Position numbers and translations under genes: made by a program
Notes under the pieces: model-generated
Told to the model about the DNA's origin: nothing
Seen by the model: the letters and a program-made list of their open reading frames with translations, nothing else
Database searches by the model: none
Shown here: positions 37,031 to 45,680 of the stretch, one piece after another
How the letters are laid out: every line of letters starts with the position of its first letter
How positions within the stretch are numbered: the stretch's first letter is position 1
NCBI RefSeq assembly: GCF_008974265.1
Contig: NZ_BKZW01000002.1
Span: 1,116,001-1,180,000 of the forward strand
Direction: 5' to 3'
DNA: 64,000 nucleotides
From: Dictyobacter vulcani
Lineage (GTDB): Bacteria; Chloroflexota; Ktedonobacteria; Ktedonobacterales; Ktedonobacteraceae

Positions 37031-37303
37031 TTACTCGCTAAAATCCAGTTCTACCTGATCAACAAAACACCAGCCCCAATCCTCGCCCTTTTCAAAGGAT
37101 GCCATGATTGGATGGTTAGTGCTATGAAAATGTTTGGTGGCATGCTTGTTTGGTGACGAGTCGCAGCAACCAACGTGTCCGCAGGTCAGGCAGATACGTA
37201 GATGGACCCAGCGGCTGCCGCTTTTCAAGCATTCTTCACAACCTGGTGCGCTGGGGGTAACTTCTTGAATTTGATCAAGATGGGTACATTCCTGTGCCAT
37301 CAT
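37031..37303 (-). CDS. UBP-type zinc finger protein
   Basis: A 90-aa protein consisting of one ZnF-UBP domain: CTHLDQIQEVTPSAPGCEEC, WVHLRICLTCGHVGCCDSSP, then NKHATKHFHSTNHPIMASF. All zinc-binding Cys and His positions are present. In eukaryotes this fold binds ubiquitin C-termini; the small stand-alone bacterial versions have no established role. The start is at one of two adjacent ATG codons (37303 or 37300), following GGAGAGGG. Confidence 0.9.
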   Translation of the reverse strand: MMAQECTHLDQIQEVTPSAPGCEECLKSGSRWVHLRICLTCGHVGCCDSSPNKHATKHFHSTNHPIMASFEKGEDWGWCFVDQVELDFSE

Positions 37304-37403
37304 TCCCTCTCCAATCGCTGAGCGCTCATGAAGGTGAGCGCAACTATGTGTATTACGTGGTCAACGCTATTAACTATAACATGCATGAGCAGGCCAGCAC
37401 TAA

Positions 37404-38672
37404 TTAGCTTAAGGTTTCGGACGTGAACTGGGCGCAGTCAAGAGGACTGCCGCTATGGCGGCGGGTATGGAGATATTGCAAGATGGCGTCTACTGCGGCA
37501 TGGACGCCGCCTGTCTCTGCGATGGTGCGTTGCATCTGGCGCGTGCGCATGCGGATCTCTGGCTGGTGCGCGATAGTGTTCACGGCTTCCCGTAAACTTT
37601 CTGCGGTCACATTTTCTGGCTCTAGTTCCATTCCCAGTCCAAGTTCGACCACTCTTCTGGCTGTTAGCTCATGTTCTTGTATGCGCGGGATAATAATCAA
37701 AGGGACCCCATAGGAGAGGGCTTCCATGGTACTATTCATGCCGCCATGGCTGATAAAGATGCTGGTTCGGGATAGTATATCCAGTTGTGGTACGTAGGGC
37801 CGGATGATGAAGTTTTCGGGTATGGGCTCTAGTTCGGCCGGTGTCACATGTGTTCCGATGGACATCACAACCTGCCAGGGGGTATTCGCGAAGGCCTTGA
37901 GACATGTCTGATAGAAATCTGGTTGCTGATTAAACGAGGTGCCGAGCGAGATGTAGAGGATAGGATGATTGCCCAGTCGCTCTAGCGCAAAGCCACTATT
38001 GTCATGACGTGGGAGGATGCAAGGTCCGACAAATTTGAACCGATTATCAAAGGTATTCCCTGCATATTGAAAGGCACGTGGCATGGTAACAAGGGTAAGA
38101 GGCTCTGCATGTGAAAAGATATCAGTAAAATCAAAAGTGGGAATATGATATTCCCGACATAATGAGTGCAGCTGTCGATTCAGACTGTCCTGGCGTTGTT
38201 TCACTCGTTCTGCTTCCAGGGGATTAACCGCTGGCAGGAGTGGTGAGAACAGATGGAAATACTGGTTGGTCGCATAGCTGGACCGCACACTGATCGCGGG
38301 AACGTGTAAAATTTGTGCTAACATGCGCCCCCAGAGGGCTGATTGGCCATAAATGATGCCATCCGGGCGCCATCCTTGTAGATCATTGAGTATTTGTGGC
38401 AGTATGGCTCGACTCTCATGGAGCATACTTTCACTGAGCATGAGGAAGCGCTCGGTGCTGCTCTTTGAGCTCATCGCAGTGATTATAGCGCTAAAATCCA
38501 GATTGGAGGTATAGCTTCTGAATAGCGCTCCAGTGGCTTCAATTGGCCGCTGAAATTCTCGGGTCAAATAATAGGTGACATACTCGCCACGTGTGATGAG
38601 TCCCTGGACGATTGCCAGTGTCGGGTTGACATTTCCCGACTGTGGAATGTTAAAACACAGATATGTTGACAT
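37404..38672 (-). CDS. UGT/MGT-type glycosyltransferase
   Basis: A 422-aa GT1-family (GT-B fold) glycosyltransferase. The N-terminal acceptor domain starts MSTYLCFNIPQSGNVNPTLA, with the conserved pattern for a nucleotide-sugar enzyme acting on small molecules. The C-terminal donor domain has ILYISLGTSFNQQPDF, IIRPYVPQLDIL and the UGT signature FISHGGMNSTMEALSYGVPL then IIIPRIQEHELTA. Related enzymes glycosylate macrolides, flavonoids or sterols. It may detoxify or decorate a secondary metabolite. It is monocistronic. Confidence 0.9.
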   Translation of the reverse strand: MSTYLCFNIPQSGNVNPTLAIVQGLITRGEYVTYYLTREFQRPIEATGALFRSYTSNLDFSAIITAMSSKSSTERFLMLSESMLHESRAILPQILNDLQGWRPDGIIYGQSALWGRMLAQILHVPAISVRSSYATNQYFHLFSPLLPAVNPLEAERVKQRQDSLNRQLHSLCREYHIPTFDFTDIFSHAEPLTLVTMPRAFQYAGNTFDNRFKFVGPCILPRHDNSGFALERLGNHPILYISLGTSFNQQPDFYQTCLKAFANTPWQVVMSIGTHVTPAELEPIPENFIIRPYVPQLDILSRTSIFISHGGMNSTMEALSYGVPLIIIPRIQEHELTARRVVELGLGMELEPENVTAESLREAVNTIAHQPEIRMRTRQMQRTIAETGGVHAAVDAILQYLHTRRHSGSPLDCAQFTSETLS

Positions 38673-38916
38673 CGAAAGGACTCCTTCCGTCTGGTCAGCT
38701 CACTTGTGATTTTTGTTAAGTTGTCATACAAGGAGTATATCAACACATCATGTGTCCGCTCTTCACTGCTTGTTTCCTCTATCTTAGAGAAATAGCACAT
38801 TATCTGAGTGCTGTCAATGTAACTGACTCAACTATATCTTTTTCAAGCTACATCTTTGCCTGGATGCCACGCCTGCTTTTCTCTATCTAGAAGAGCATGA
38901 AATTTGCACAAAAAAA

Positions 38917-38941
38917 GCAGGAAGCCAGGTAAACTTCCTGC
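38917..38941 (-). terminator. Rho-independent terminator of the CopC-like gene
   Basis: On the minus strand GCAGGAAG-TTTACCTGG-CTTCCTGC is followed by TTTTTTTG. This is a perfect 8-bp stem with a U-run, 18 bp beyond the stop of the CopC gene. Confidence 0.92.
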
Positions 38942-38958
38942 CTGATAGACGTGTGCTG

Positions 38959-39591
38959 TTATTTTTGATTTACGGGCGTCCTTGGAGCTTCGCTCGCAAC
39001 TGTCGGGGCGGGTTTGCGGCGCTGGCCAATGCCGACGCCAACTCCCAGGCCGACGAGCAGAGCGATCAAGCCTGTGACGATGGGAATCCAGTTCGCAGGG
39101 GCGTTGTCGGTGGCCTGCGCTGCCGGGGTTGGGGCAGGTTTGGGGACAGCCGTGGGCTGGGCCTGGGTTGTTGTACTGCTGCTGGTGCCTGTACCCACGG
39201 TAAAGACAAAAGCACCCTGGTCAGGATCATTATCAGCGGCTGAAGTTGTCGTCCAGCGCACAATATAGACGCCATTCTTTTCTGGTTGAATATCGACTGA
39301 CATCTTCTCAGGATTATTCAGATCGACTTTGGCGTCGCCCTGGCTGATCAGTTCTCCGCTGGGTCCGTAGACCAGTAGATTGCTGTTGGCCGCTCCTGGC
39401 TTCATATTTTCTGCGGTGGTCACGGTGATTTTCTTTGGTGACACTTTGAGTGTGGAATTTGCTGCAGGATCTGATGAAACCACTTTCGCATGCATTGGTG
39501 CTGCCAATGCTGTCCCGATCAAGGTAAAAAATAATCCAATGCTTACCACTGATATGCACATCAGCCGTAGTTGTGAGGAGTGTAAACGCAT
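38959..39591 (-). CDS. CopC-domain membrane-anchored copper protein
   Basis: A 210-aa exported protein. The signal peptide (LMCISVVSIGLFFTLIGTAL, then AAPM) is followed by a CopC fold: HAKVVSSDPAANSTLKVSPK, the N-terminal His after cleavage being a possible copper ligand, and GVYIVRWTTTSAADNDPDQG then AFVFTVG. A Pro/Ala/Thr-rich linker and a C-terminal membrane helix (WIPIVTGLIALLVGLGVGVG) with a basic tail anchor it. ATG 39591 is chosen because the signal peptide begins there; in-frame codons up to 39687 add no sensible sequence. It is divergent from the cupredoxin gene. Confidence 0.87.
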   Translation of the reverse strand: MRLHSSQLRLMCISVVSIGLFFTLIGTALAAPMHAKVVSSDPAANSTLKVSPKKITVTTAENMKPGAANSNLLVYGPSGELISQGDAKVDLNNPEKMSVDIQPEKNGVYIVRWTTTSAADNDPDQGAFVFTVGTGTSSSTTTQAQPTAVPKPAPTPAAQATDNAPANWIPIVTGLIALLVGLGVGVGIGQRRKPAPTVASEAPRTPVNQK

Positions 39592-39836
39592 AATTGCTTT
39601 GTAGACCTTCCTTTTTATGAGTAAAATGGATTGAAACAGCATCGTTAGAACTGCTCCGTTCAGCCATAAGTTATCTAATATGAGCATAAAACTTCTGGTA
39701 TGATCTGTCCATAGGGAATTTTCCCTAAGCCATACCCTAAGAGTTCCTCTCTCTTTATACTATACCAAAGGAACAATGCTATTTTTTCACGAAGGAACTT
39801 AAAATATATCTATCAATTTTAGGAGTAATATTTTCT

Positions 39837-40208
39837 ATGAAACGTATAAATGGTACCTGTTTTCGTAGCTTTTTTTGTCTTGTTCTGCTGCTGCTCCTCT
39901 CGGCCTGTGGTAGCACTTCTCAGCAGCAGGTGCATATGAATGAGACTAATTTTGTCCAGAAATCGATTACGATCCATAAGGGCGAAAGCGTGACGCTGAT
40001 AAATGATAGCTCAGCAATTCATGTGATTGCCAATGGTAGCTGGCGGGATGGGATGCAACTTCCCAATACTGAGAAGGGCGCTCCCCAGGTCAATGTGGAT
40101 GTTAATGGTAATGTCAGCCAGGATATTGGCCCATTCAACACTGTCGGTACCTTTCATCTGTATTGCACGATCCATCCTGATATGAATCTGACGGTCATTG
40201 TTCAATAA
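39837..40208 (+). CDS. Cupredoxin lipoprotein
   Basis: A 123-aa blue-copper-type protein. The signal peptide ends in the lipobox LLLSAC, with C24 as the lipidated residue. The mature domain has the type 1 copper ligands H62 (SSAIHVIANG) and C110, H113 and M116 in HLYCTIHPDMNLTVIV. It is likely an extracytoplasmic electron carrier or copper chaperone. It faces the CopC-like gene across a 245-bp divergent promoter region, which suggests that both respond to copper. It is followed by its own terminator. Confidence 0.88.
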   Translation: MKRINGTCFRSFFCLVLLLLLSACGSTSQQQVHMNETNFVQKSITIHKGESVTLINDSSAIHVIANGSWRDGMQLPNTEKGAPQVNVDVNGNVSQDIGPFNTVGTFHLYCTIHPDMNLTVIVQ

Positions 40209-40214
40209 ACAAAA

Positions 40215-40252
40215 AAAGTCAGCCGTGACCTCTATCGGCCTCGACTGACTTT
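40215..40252 (+). terminator. Terminator of the cupredoxin gene
   Basis: AAAGTCAG (40215-40222) pairs with CTGACTTT (40245-40252), preceded by a run of seven A. It starts 6 bp after the cupredoxin stop codon. Confidence 0.75.
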
Positions 40253-40538
40253 CCCTTGTGGCTTCCTAATATAGAGAGGAGAAGAGCGCATGTGCTTCAA
40301 TCGTGGTTTGGCTTCACTCATACGCTTGAGTGGCGTTCACGATTGTTGTGCATAGCATGCTATGTGTGGTTGCGGGTAAACGGTGTCCACGCTGAAAACA
40401 GAAAAGCTGCTAATAGAAGAGATTGTTTTTAAGCTGGCGCTTCCTTTCGCCAATTATTAATGGTAGAAGTGTAAAAGCATATATGGTAAGGCATTTGTTT
40501 AAGACTATAGCGCCATTGATTCTCTACTAGCAATGGCT
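40253..40538. other. Non-coding stretch with a long-range hairpin
   Basis: No gene is visible. CAATCGTG near 40298 pairs with CACGATTG near 40345, enclosing CACTCA-TACGCT-TGAGTG, so a two-level hairpin can form. Beyond this I see nothing that can be named. Confidence 0.35.
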
Positions 40539-40710
40539 CTAGTACTTTGTCAAACTTTGTGTGATGAGTTGTGCGCCCGCTACGCGGGCGGGAGGGGGTA
40601 TTCCGGGGCACAGCCCCCGATCCCCCAGTCAAGGGGCTCGCCGCTTGATCATGCCCCCGGCATGCTCGCTTGCATCCCCGCCGCCCCATCACATGATGTC
40701 TGACAGACTA
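40539..40710 (+). mobile_element. CTAG-ended MITE, tandem copy 1
   Basis: A 172-bp element starting CTAGTACTTTGTCAAAC and ending TGTCTGACAGACTA just before the next CTAG. The ends are imperfect inverted repeats (CTAGTAnnnTGTCA). The interior is GC-rich, with hairpins GCGCCCGC/GCGGGCG and CATGCC/GGCATG. It is about 95% identical by eye to tandem copy 2 and is the reverse complement of the copy at 19190-19366. It holds no gene. Confidence 0.82.
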
Positions 40711-40889
40711 CTAGTACTTTGTCAAACTTTGTGTGATGAGTTGTGCGCCCGCTATGCGGGCGGGCGGGGGAGGTGTCGGGGGCACAAGCCCCCGATCCCC
40801 CAGTCAAGGGGCTCGCCGCTTGATCATGCCCCCGGCATGCTCGCTTGCATCCCCGCCGCCCCATCACATGATGTCTGACAGACTACTAG
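40711..40889 (+). mobile_element. CTAG-ended MITE, tandem copy 2
   Basis: It directly abuts copy 1, sharing a single CTAG (40711-40714), and ends with CTAG at 40886-40889. It differs from copy 1 mainly in the GC-rich block near 40755-40790. CTACTAGCA occurs on both outer sides of the pair (40524-40532 and 40883-40891). Confidence 0.82.
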
Positions 40890-41479
40890 CAGGAATGTAA
40901 GAGTATAGAAGAGCTTGTGTGACTTCTGCTTTACTATCTCTTACACTACTATACATCGCCATAAGTGTTGTGGAAGTTTAGCTGATTTTATAGGAAATGT
41001 TATCATTGGCTGGCTGCATTGAATAAAAAGTATCTACCGATCCTCTCCATTTAATACGGGTAGACAAATGGCGCTCTCTTTTATAGAGGAGGATAATAAC
41101 AGAATAGAGGAAAAGTTACTACAGGAGTTTTTTCCTGGCAAGAAACGCTTTTCCTGTTTGGAACGTGTTGATGGAGTGGGTAGAAGCAGGCGCCAGATTC
41201 GTATGGACCACTTTACGAACGCATTAGCCGCTCGCTCGCGGCGTTCACGATGACTTTTTGCATGGTTTACACACCAGGAAGGATAAGTAGCTTTATGGCA
41301 TTTGAACTTCCAGCACTTCCGTATGATTATCGTCAGTTCCGTGAGCGCTGAGCGGCTGTACACATTGCTTCTCCCTCAATCGTGTTTGCTACAGCACCGG
41401 ATTGAGGTTTGAATCCCATCAAAGTAGAAATACTATCTCTCCTGTCATGCATGGGTGAAAATAGAAAGGACTGGTTGGT
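40890..41479. other. Upstream region of the chaperone operon
   Basis: A 590-bp stretch with one gene scrap (41295-41351). CTCAAT near 41377 faces ATTGAG near 41401. I see no CIRCE element (TTAGCACTC-N9-GAGTGCTAA) and no HspR box (CTTGAGT-N7-ACTCAAG), so heat-shock control, if present, uses another signal. A 61-codon frame at 41068-41253 lacks any family features and is not called. Confidence 0.4.
41295..41351 (+). pseudogene. 5' remnant of an Fe/Mn superoxide dismutase gene
   Basis: After GGAAGGATA the frame reads MAFELPALPYDYRQFRER and stops. MAFELPALPYDY is the standard N-terminus of Fe/Mn superoxide dismutases (usual form MxFxLPxLPYxYDALEP). After the YDY the similarity ends abruptly, with no continuation in other frames, so the rest has been lost by deletion or rearrangement rather than by one indel. 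The ribosome site is retained. Confidence 0.55.
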
Positions 41480-42035
41480 ATGCAGAATAGTGAATCAGAG
41501 CAGCCTGAGATAAATGATGAGCAGGTTGATACCCGATGGAGGAGATTGAGCTGGATACAGTTGGAGAGCAGCTGGCGGTTGAGCAGAAAAAGTCGGCTGA
41601 ATATCTGGACCTCTTGCAGCGGACACAGGCCGATTTTATTAACTTTAAACGTCGAGCACGACAAGAACAGACTGAGACGCGCAGCAGTGCACAGGCTGCT
41701 TTGCTTGAACAGTTGTTGCCTGTCTTAGATGATCTGGGACGTGTGTTGACCTCAGCTCCTCCTGAACTGTCTGATCACCCCTGGGCCCAGGGGGTAACAT
41801 TATCCGCCCGCCAGTTAAGCAATACACTTGAACAATTGGGATTGCAAACGCTCGGTGTGCCTGGTGAGTCGTTTGATCCTTATAAGCATGAAGCCATGAT
41901 GCAGATGGCAAGCAATGACTTCCCGCCGGGACAATTGCCCAGGTAGTGCGGCCAGGCTATGTCATGGGAGAGCGTGTAGTACGTCCGGCCCAGGTCATCG
42001 TATCTACTGGTCCAGAGCAGGTAGAAGAGTCCTGA
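41480..42035 (+). CDS. grpE: GrpE nucleotide exchange factor (two frameshifts)
   Basis: The first gene of the chaperone operon; 185 aa after repair. GrpE releases ADP from DnaK. The N-terminus is a long helix (EEIELDTVGEQLAVEQKKSA, then LLQRTQADFINFKRRARQEQ). The C-terminal beta domain has GVPGESFDPYKHEAM and, after repair, PGTIAQVVRPGYVMGERVVR, a family hallmark. One base is missing in CCC at 41532-41534 and another in GGG at 41928-41930. Both repairs join segments of one normal GrpE. dnaK follows after 153 bp. Confidence 0.9.
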
Positions 42036-42188
42036 TCGTGTCCTGTGTCGATGTGTATAATGAGGCATAAGATCTATCATTCGCTGAGAAATATTCTAGC
42101 GCGTTGCTTGTATGGTGGTGATCATTTGTAGAACTGCGCCACGCATGTGGCTGCAGTTTCTCTGTGTGTGCGAAGGGAGCAAGATGTT

Positions 42189-44098
42189 ATGGCAAAAGTG
42201 CTTGGTATAGATCTAGGAACAACCAACTCGGCCGCGGCGGTGATTGAGGGCGGCGAACCCACGATGCTTGAAAATAGCGAAGGATCTCGTTTGACTCCTT
42301 CGGTAGTCGCTATCACCAAGAGTGGCGAGCGTCTGGTTGGTCAGGTGGCTAAACGCCAGGCGGTGACGAATCCTGAAAATACCGTTTTCTCGGTAAAGCG
42401 TTTGATGGGTCGTAAATTTGATGATCCAGAGGTTCAGCGCTCACTGAAAGAGATGCCATATAAGATTACGCGGGCCTCGAACGGTGATGTGCGGATCATG
42501 CTGGCGGGTCGGGAATATAGTCCGCCTGAAATCTCGGCTATGATTCTACAGAAGCTGCGCACGGATGCAGAGAATAAGCTGGGTGAGAAGATTACTCAGG
42601 CCGTGATTACTGTTCCTGCCTACTTCAATGATACCCAGCGTCAGGCGACGAAAGATGCTGGCACGATTGCTGGACTTGAGGTGCTCCGTATTATCAATGA
42701 GCCGACTGCCGCTTCACTGGCGTATGGGCTGGATAAGAAGAAGGATGAAACGATCGCGGTCTATGATCTGGGTGGGGGGACCTTCGATATCTCTATCCTG
42801 CAACTGGGCGAAGGTGTCTTTGAGGTCAAGTCGACCAATGGTGATACCCATCTGGGCGGCGATGATTTTGACCAGCATATCATCAACTGGCTGGCCGATG
42901 AATTCAAGCGTGAGCAGGGGATCGATCTCCGCAATGATCGCATGGCTTTGCAACGTTTGAAAGAGGCGGCCGAGCGAGCCAAGATCGAGCTTTCTACTGT
43001 TCAGCAGACTGAGATTAATCTGCCTTTTATTACCGCCGATAGCAGTGGTCCCAAGCACCTCGTAATTACTTTGACACGTCCAAAGTTAGAGCAACTGGTC
43101 GGTGATCTGATTGAGCGTACCCGTGAGCCAGTGATGAAGGCATTGCAAGACGCAGGTGTTGAGGCCAACAAGATCGATGAAGTTGTGCTGGTGGGTGGAC
43201 AGACGCGTATGCCAGCTGTGATAGAGCTGGTCAAGAAAATCTTCGGTAAGGATCCACATAAGGGTGTCAATCCAGATGAAGTTGTAGCAATTGGTGCCGC
43301 TATCCAGGCCGGTGTGTTGCAGGGGATGTCAAAGATGTCCTGCTCCTGGATGTCACGCCGTTGTCGCTGGGTGTTGAGACGCTTGGTGGGATGATGACGC
43401 CTTTGATCGAGCGCAATACGACAATTCCGGCCCGCAAGAGCGAGATGTTCAGTACGGCTGAAGACAGTCAGCCAGCCGTAGATATCCATGTCCTGCAGGG
43501 TGAGCGTAAGTTCGCCCGTGATAATAAGAGTCTGGGTCATTTCCGGCTGGAAGGGATTGCGCCCGCTCCACGTGGGTTACCGCAGATTGAAGTGATCTTT
43601 GATATCGACGCCAATGGTATTCTCAATGTCACGGCCCGTGATAAGGCGACGGGCAAAGAGCAAAAGATTACGATTACGGCCTCCAGTGGCCTCTCGAAAG
43701 GTGATGTCGAGCGCATGGTGCGTGAGGCACAGGAGCATGCGCAGGAAGATCAGCAGCGCAAAGAAGAGATTGAGCAGCGTAACCGCGCGGATACCGTGGC
43801 ATATCAGGCCGAGCGAACGTTGCGCGATGTGGGCGATAAACTCTCTCCTGACTTGCGTAGCGAGATCGAGAACAAGGTGAAAAGTGTGCGCGACGCGCTT
43901 GCCAGCAATGATCAGGGGCGTATCGTGATGAATACCCAGGATCTAGAATTGACGTTACAGCGCGTTGGCCAGGAAGTTTATAGCCAGCCGGGCGCAACCA
44001 GCGCCGCTCCTGGACCCGATGGATCAACTCCTTCCGGCACATCATCCACCTCGGAGGGTGATTCCGGGACCATTGAAGGTGAGTTCCGTGAGGTGTAG
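42189..44098 (+). CDS. dnaK: Chaperone DnaK (Hsp70), frameshifted
   Basis: An Hsp70 chaperone of 636 aa after repair, normal length. The nucleotide-binding domain has VLGIDLGTTNSAAAVIEGG, TVPAYFNDTQRQATKDAG, IINEPTAASLAYGLDKK and VYDLGGGTFDISIL. The substrate domain, reached only after adding a base to GGGG at 43322-43325, has LLLDVTPLSLGVETLGG, IPARKSEMFSTAEDSQ and FDIDANGILNVTARD. The C-terminal tail is Ser/Gly-rich and ends EFREV. GAAGGGAG precedes ATG 42189. Its tail lacks the usual EEVD-like or EVKD end. Confidence 0.93.
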
Positions 44099-44116
44099 GC
44101 AGAAAGTGATTATGTG

Positions 44117-45117
44117 ATGGCCGTAGATTATAAGGATTATTACAAGATCTTAGGGGTTAGCAAGGATGCTGACCAGAAGGAGATCCAACGCGCCTTCCGC
44201 CGGCTGGCTCGCCAGCATCATCCGGATGTTAATCCGGGCAATAAAGATGCTGAAAACAAGTTCAAGGAGATCAATGAGGCGAACGAGGTTCTCTCGGATC
44301 CTGAGAAGCGTAAGAAGTATAATGAGATGAGCGATTACTATCAGCGCTATGGTGCCTGGCCTGGTGCCGGTCAACCTGCGGGCGCGGGGGCTGGTGGACG
44401 CGGAGCAGGCGGTTTTGCTGGTGGTAATTATCACTATCAGACCATGAGTGAGGAAGATCTGGGGGATTTGTTTGGGGGTGCCTCACCATTTTCAGATTTC
44501 TTTGAAACGTATTTTCATTCCGCCTCTTCAGGTCCTGGTACGCGGAGTACTCATGCGCGGGGGCCCCGCATCGCGCGCCTCGCAGTATGGCTGGACAGGA
44601 TATTGAGGCTGATGTGGAGGTTTCTTTGCGTGAGGCCTATCAGGGGAGCCAGCGCGTGCTTGAACTGGCTGAGCCAGATGGAAGTACGCGTCGCCTTGAG
44701 GTGAAGATTCCTGCCGGCGTGGATGAGGGAGCTCGTATCCGTATCTCGGGACAAGGTATGGCAGGCAATCCACGCGGCAATCTCTATCTGCGCGTCCACC
44801 TGCTTGCTGATCCTCAGTTTACCCGTGACGGCACCACCCTGCGTACAACGGTCCACGCTCCCCTGACCACCGTCATGCTCGGTGGTGAGGTACCTGTCCC
44901 TTTGCCGGATGGTCGCCGCTTGATGCTACGTGTGCCCGCCGGAACCAACGATGGGCGCTCTCTGCGCCTGCGCGGCCAGGGAATGCCACAAACAGGCCAT
45001 CCCGACACACGCGGCGATCTCTATGCCGAGATCCATGTAGATCTGCCGACGCACCTTACAGAAGAACAGCGCCGCCTGTTTGAAGCCTTTGCCCAATCGC
45101 TTGGTTCGACTGTTTAA
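44117..45117 (+). CDS. DnaJ/CbpA-type co-chaperone (frameshifted)
   Basis: A class B J-protein, 333 aa after repair. The J-domain has DYYKILGVSKDADQKEIQRA, the HPD motif in ARQHHPDVNPGNKDA, then a Gly/Ala-rich linker and two beta-barrel client domains (VEVSLREAYQGSQRVLEL; VKIPAGVDEGARIRISGQG; LRLRGQGMP). The cysteine zinc-finger region of classical DnaJ is absent, as in CbpA. One base is missing in GGGGGCCCC at 44559-44567. It starts 18 bp after dnaK and is followed 23 bp later by a CbpM-like gene, matching the cbpA-cbpM order. Confidence 0.9.
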
Positions 45118-45140
45118 ATAGTAGAAGGGAGAGCAGCCCG

Positions 45141-45467
45141 ATGTCTGAACCATCTTCAACCCGCATCACCAGGATTATCTTGCGAAGCCAGCAAGAATCC
45201 TATACATATAGCGAACAGGAGATCCTGGAATACAGTCATATGGAACAACCATTTGTGCTGCACTTATTTGAAGCTGGCCTGATTGGTCGTCATGATAGTG
45301 CAAGTCAGGAGCATCATTATAGTGAAAATGATCTGCTCCTGTTACGCCGTGCCCAACGACTACAGCGCGACCTGGATATCAATCCCGAAGGCATTGAAGT
45401 CATCCTGCGCCTGCTGGCCCACATCGAAGACCTGCAACGTACCCTCTCCCATTACACCGATGCGTAA
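45141..45467 (+). CDS. CbpM/MerR-like chaperone modulator
   Basis: A 108-aa protein with a MerR-like winged helix: SYTYSEQEILEYSHMEQPFV, LHLFEAGLIG, YSENDLLLLRRAQRLQRDL, then a C-terminal coiled coil (GIEVILRLLAHIEDLQRTL). CbpM binds the J-domain of CbpA and blocks its action; related HspR proteins repress chaperone operons. Position as the last gene of a dnaK-cbpA operon fits either role, but the YSxxE and INxxG patterns favour CbpM. GGAGAG precedes the ATG. Confidence 0.82.
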   Translation: MSEPSSTRITRIILRSQQESYTYSEQEILEYSHMEQPFVLHLFEAGLIGRHDSASQEHHYSENDLLLLRRAQRLQRDLDINPEGIEVILRLLAHIEDLQRTLSHYTDA

Positions 45468-45501
45468 AGCCAGTTTGCAACTCCACTCTACAGATAACGT
45501 T

Positions 45502-45526
45502 GTGCGGCTGTAGCTGCACGCCGCAC
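45502..45526. terminator. Hairpin after the chaperone operon
   Basis: GTGCGGC (45502-45508) pairs with GCCGCAC (45520-45526). It lies 35 bp past the cbpM-like stop and probably ends the operon. Confidence 0.6.
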
Positions 45527-45680
45527 ATACTTTACACATTCCAATTTAGTTCCACATGCGCCAAAGGGCGAATGAAATGATCCTGTGCTTTTTGGCGTAT
45601 AGCTATATATTTTCATGTATTTCTGCTAAAATGAGAAACTAAAATAAAATTGTTATTATATATTTATAAAGGAGTACCAC

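Noticed and set aside
40298..40352. ACTCA/TGAGT dyad as a possible HspR (HAIR) operator for the chaperone genes
   Set aside because: The arms are in the reverse order to the HAIR consensus, the spacing is wrong, and it lies more than 1 kb upstream behind the repeats and the cupredoxin terminator.
41068..41253. A 61-codon frame (MALSFIEEDNNRIEEKLL) ahead of the chaperone operon
   Set aside because: No family resemblance, weak start context and a basic, random-looking C-terminus. It cannot be excluded as a small gene, but support is too thin.
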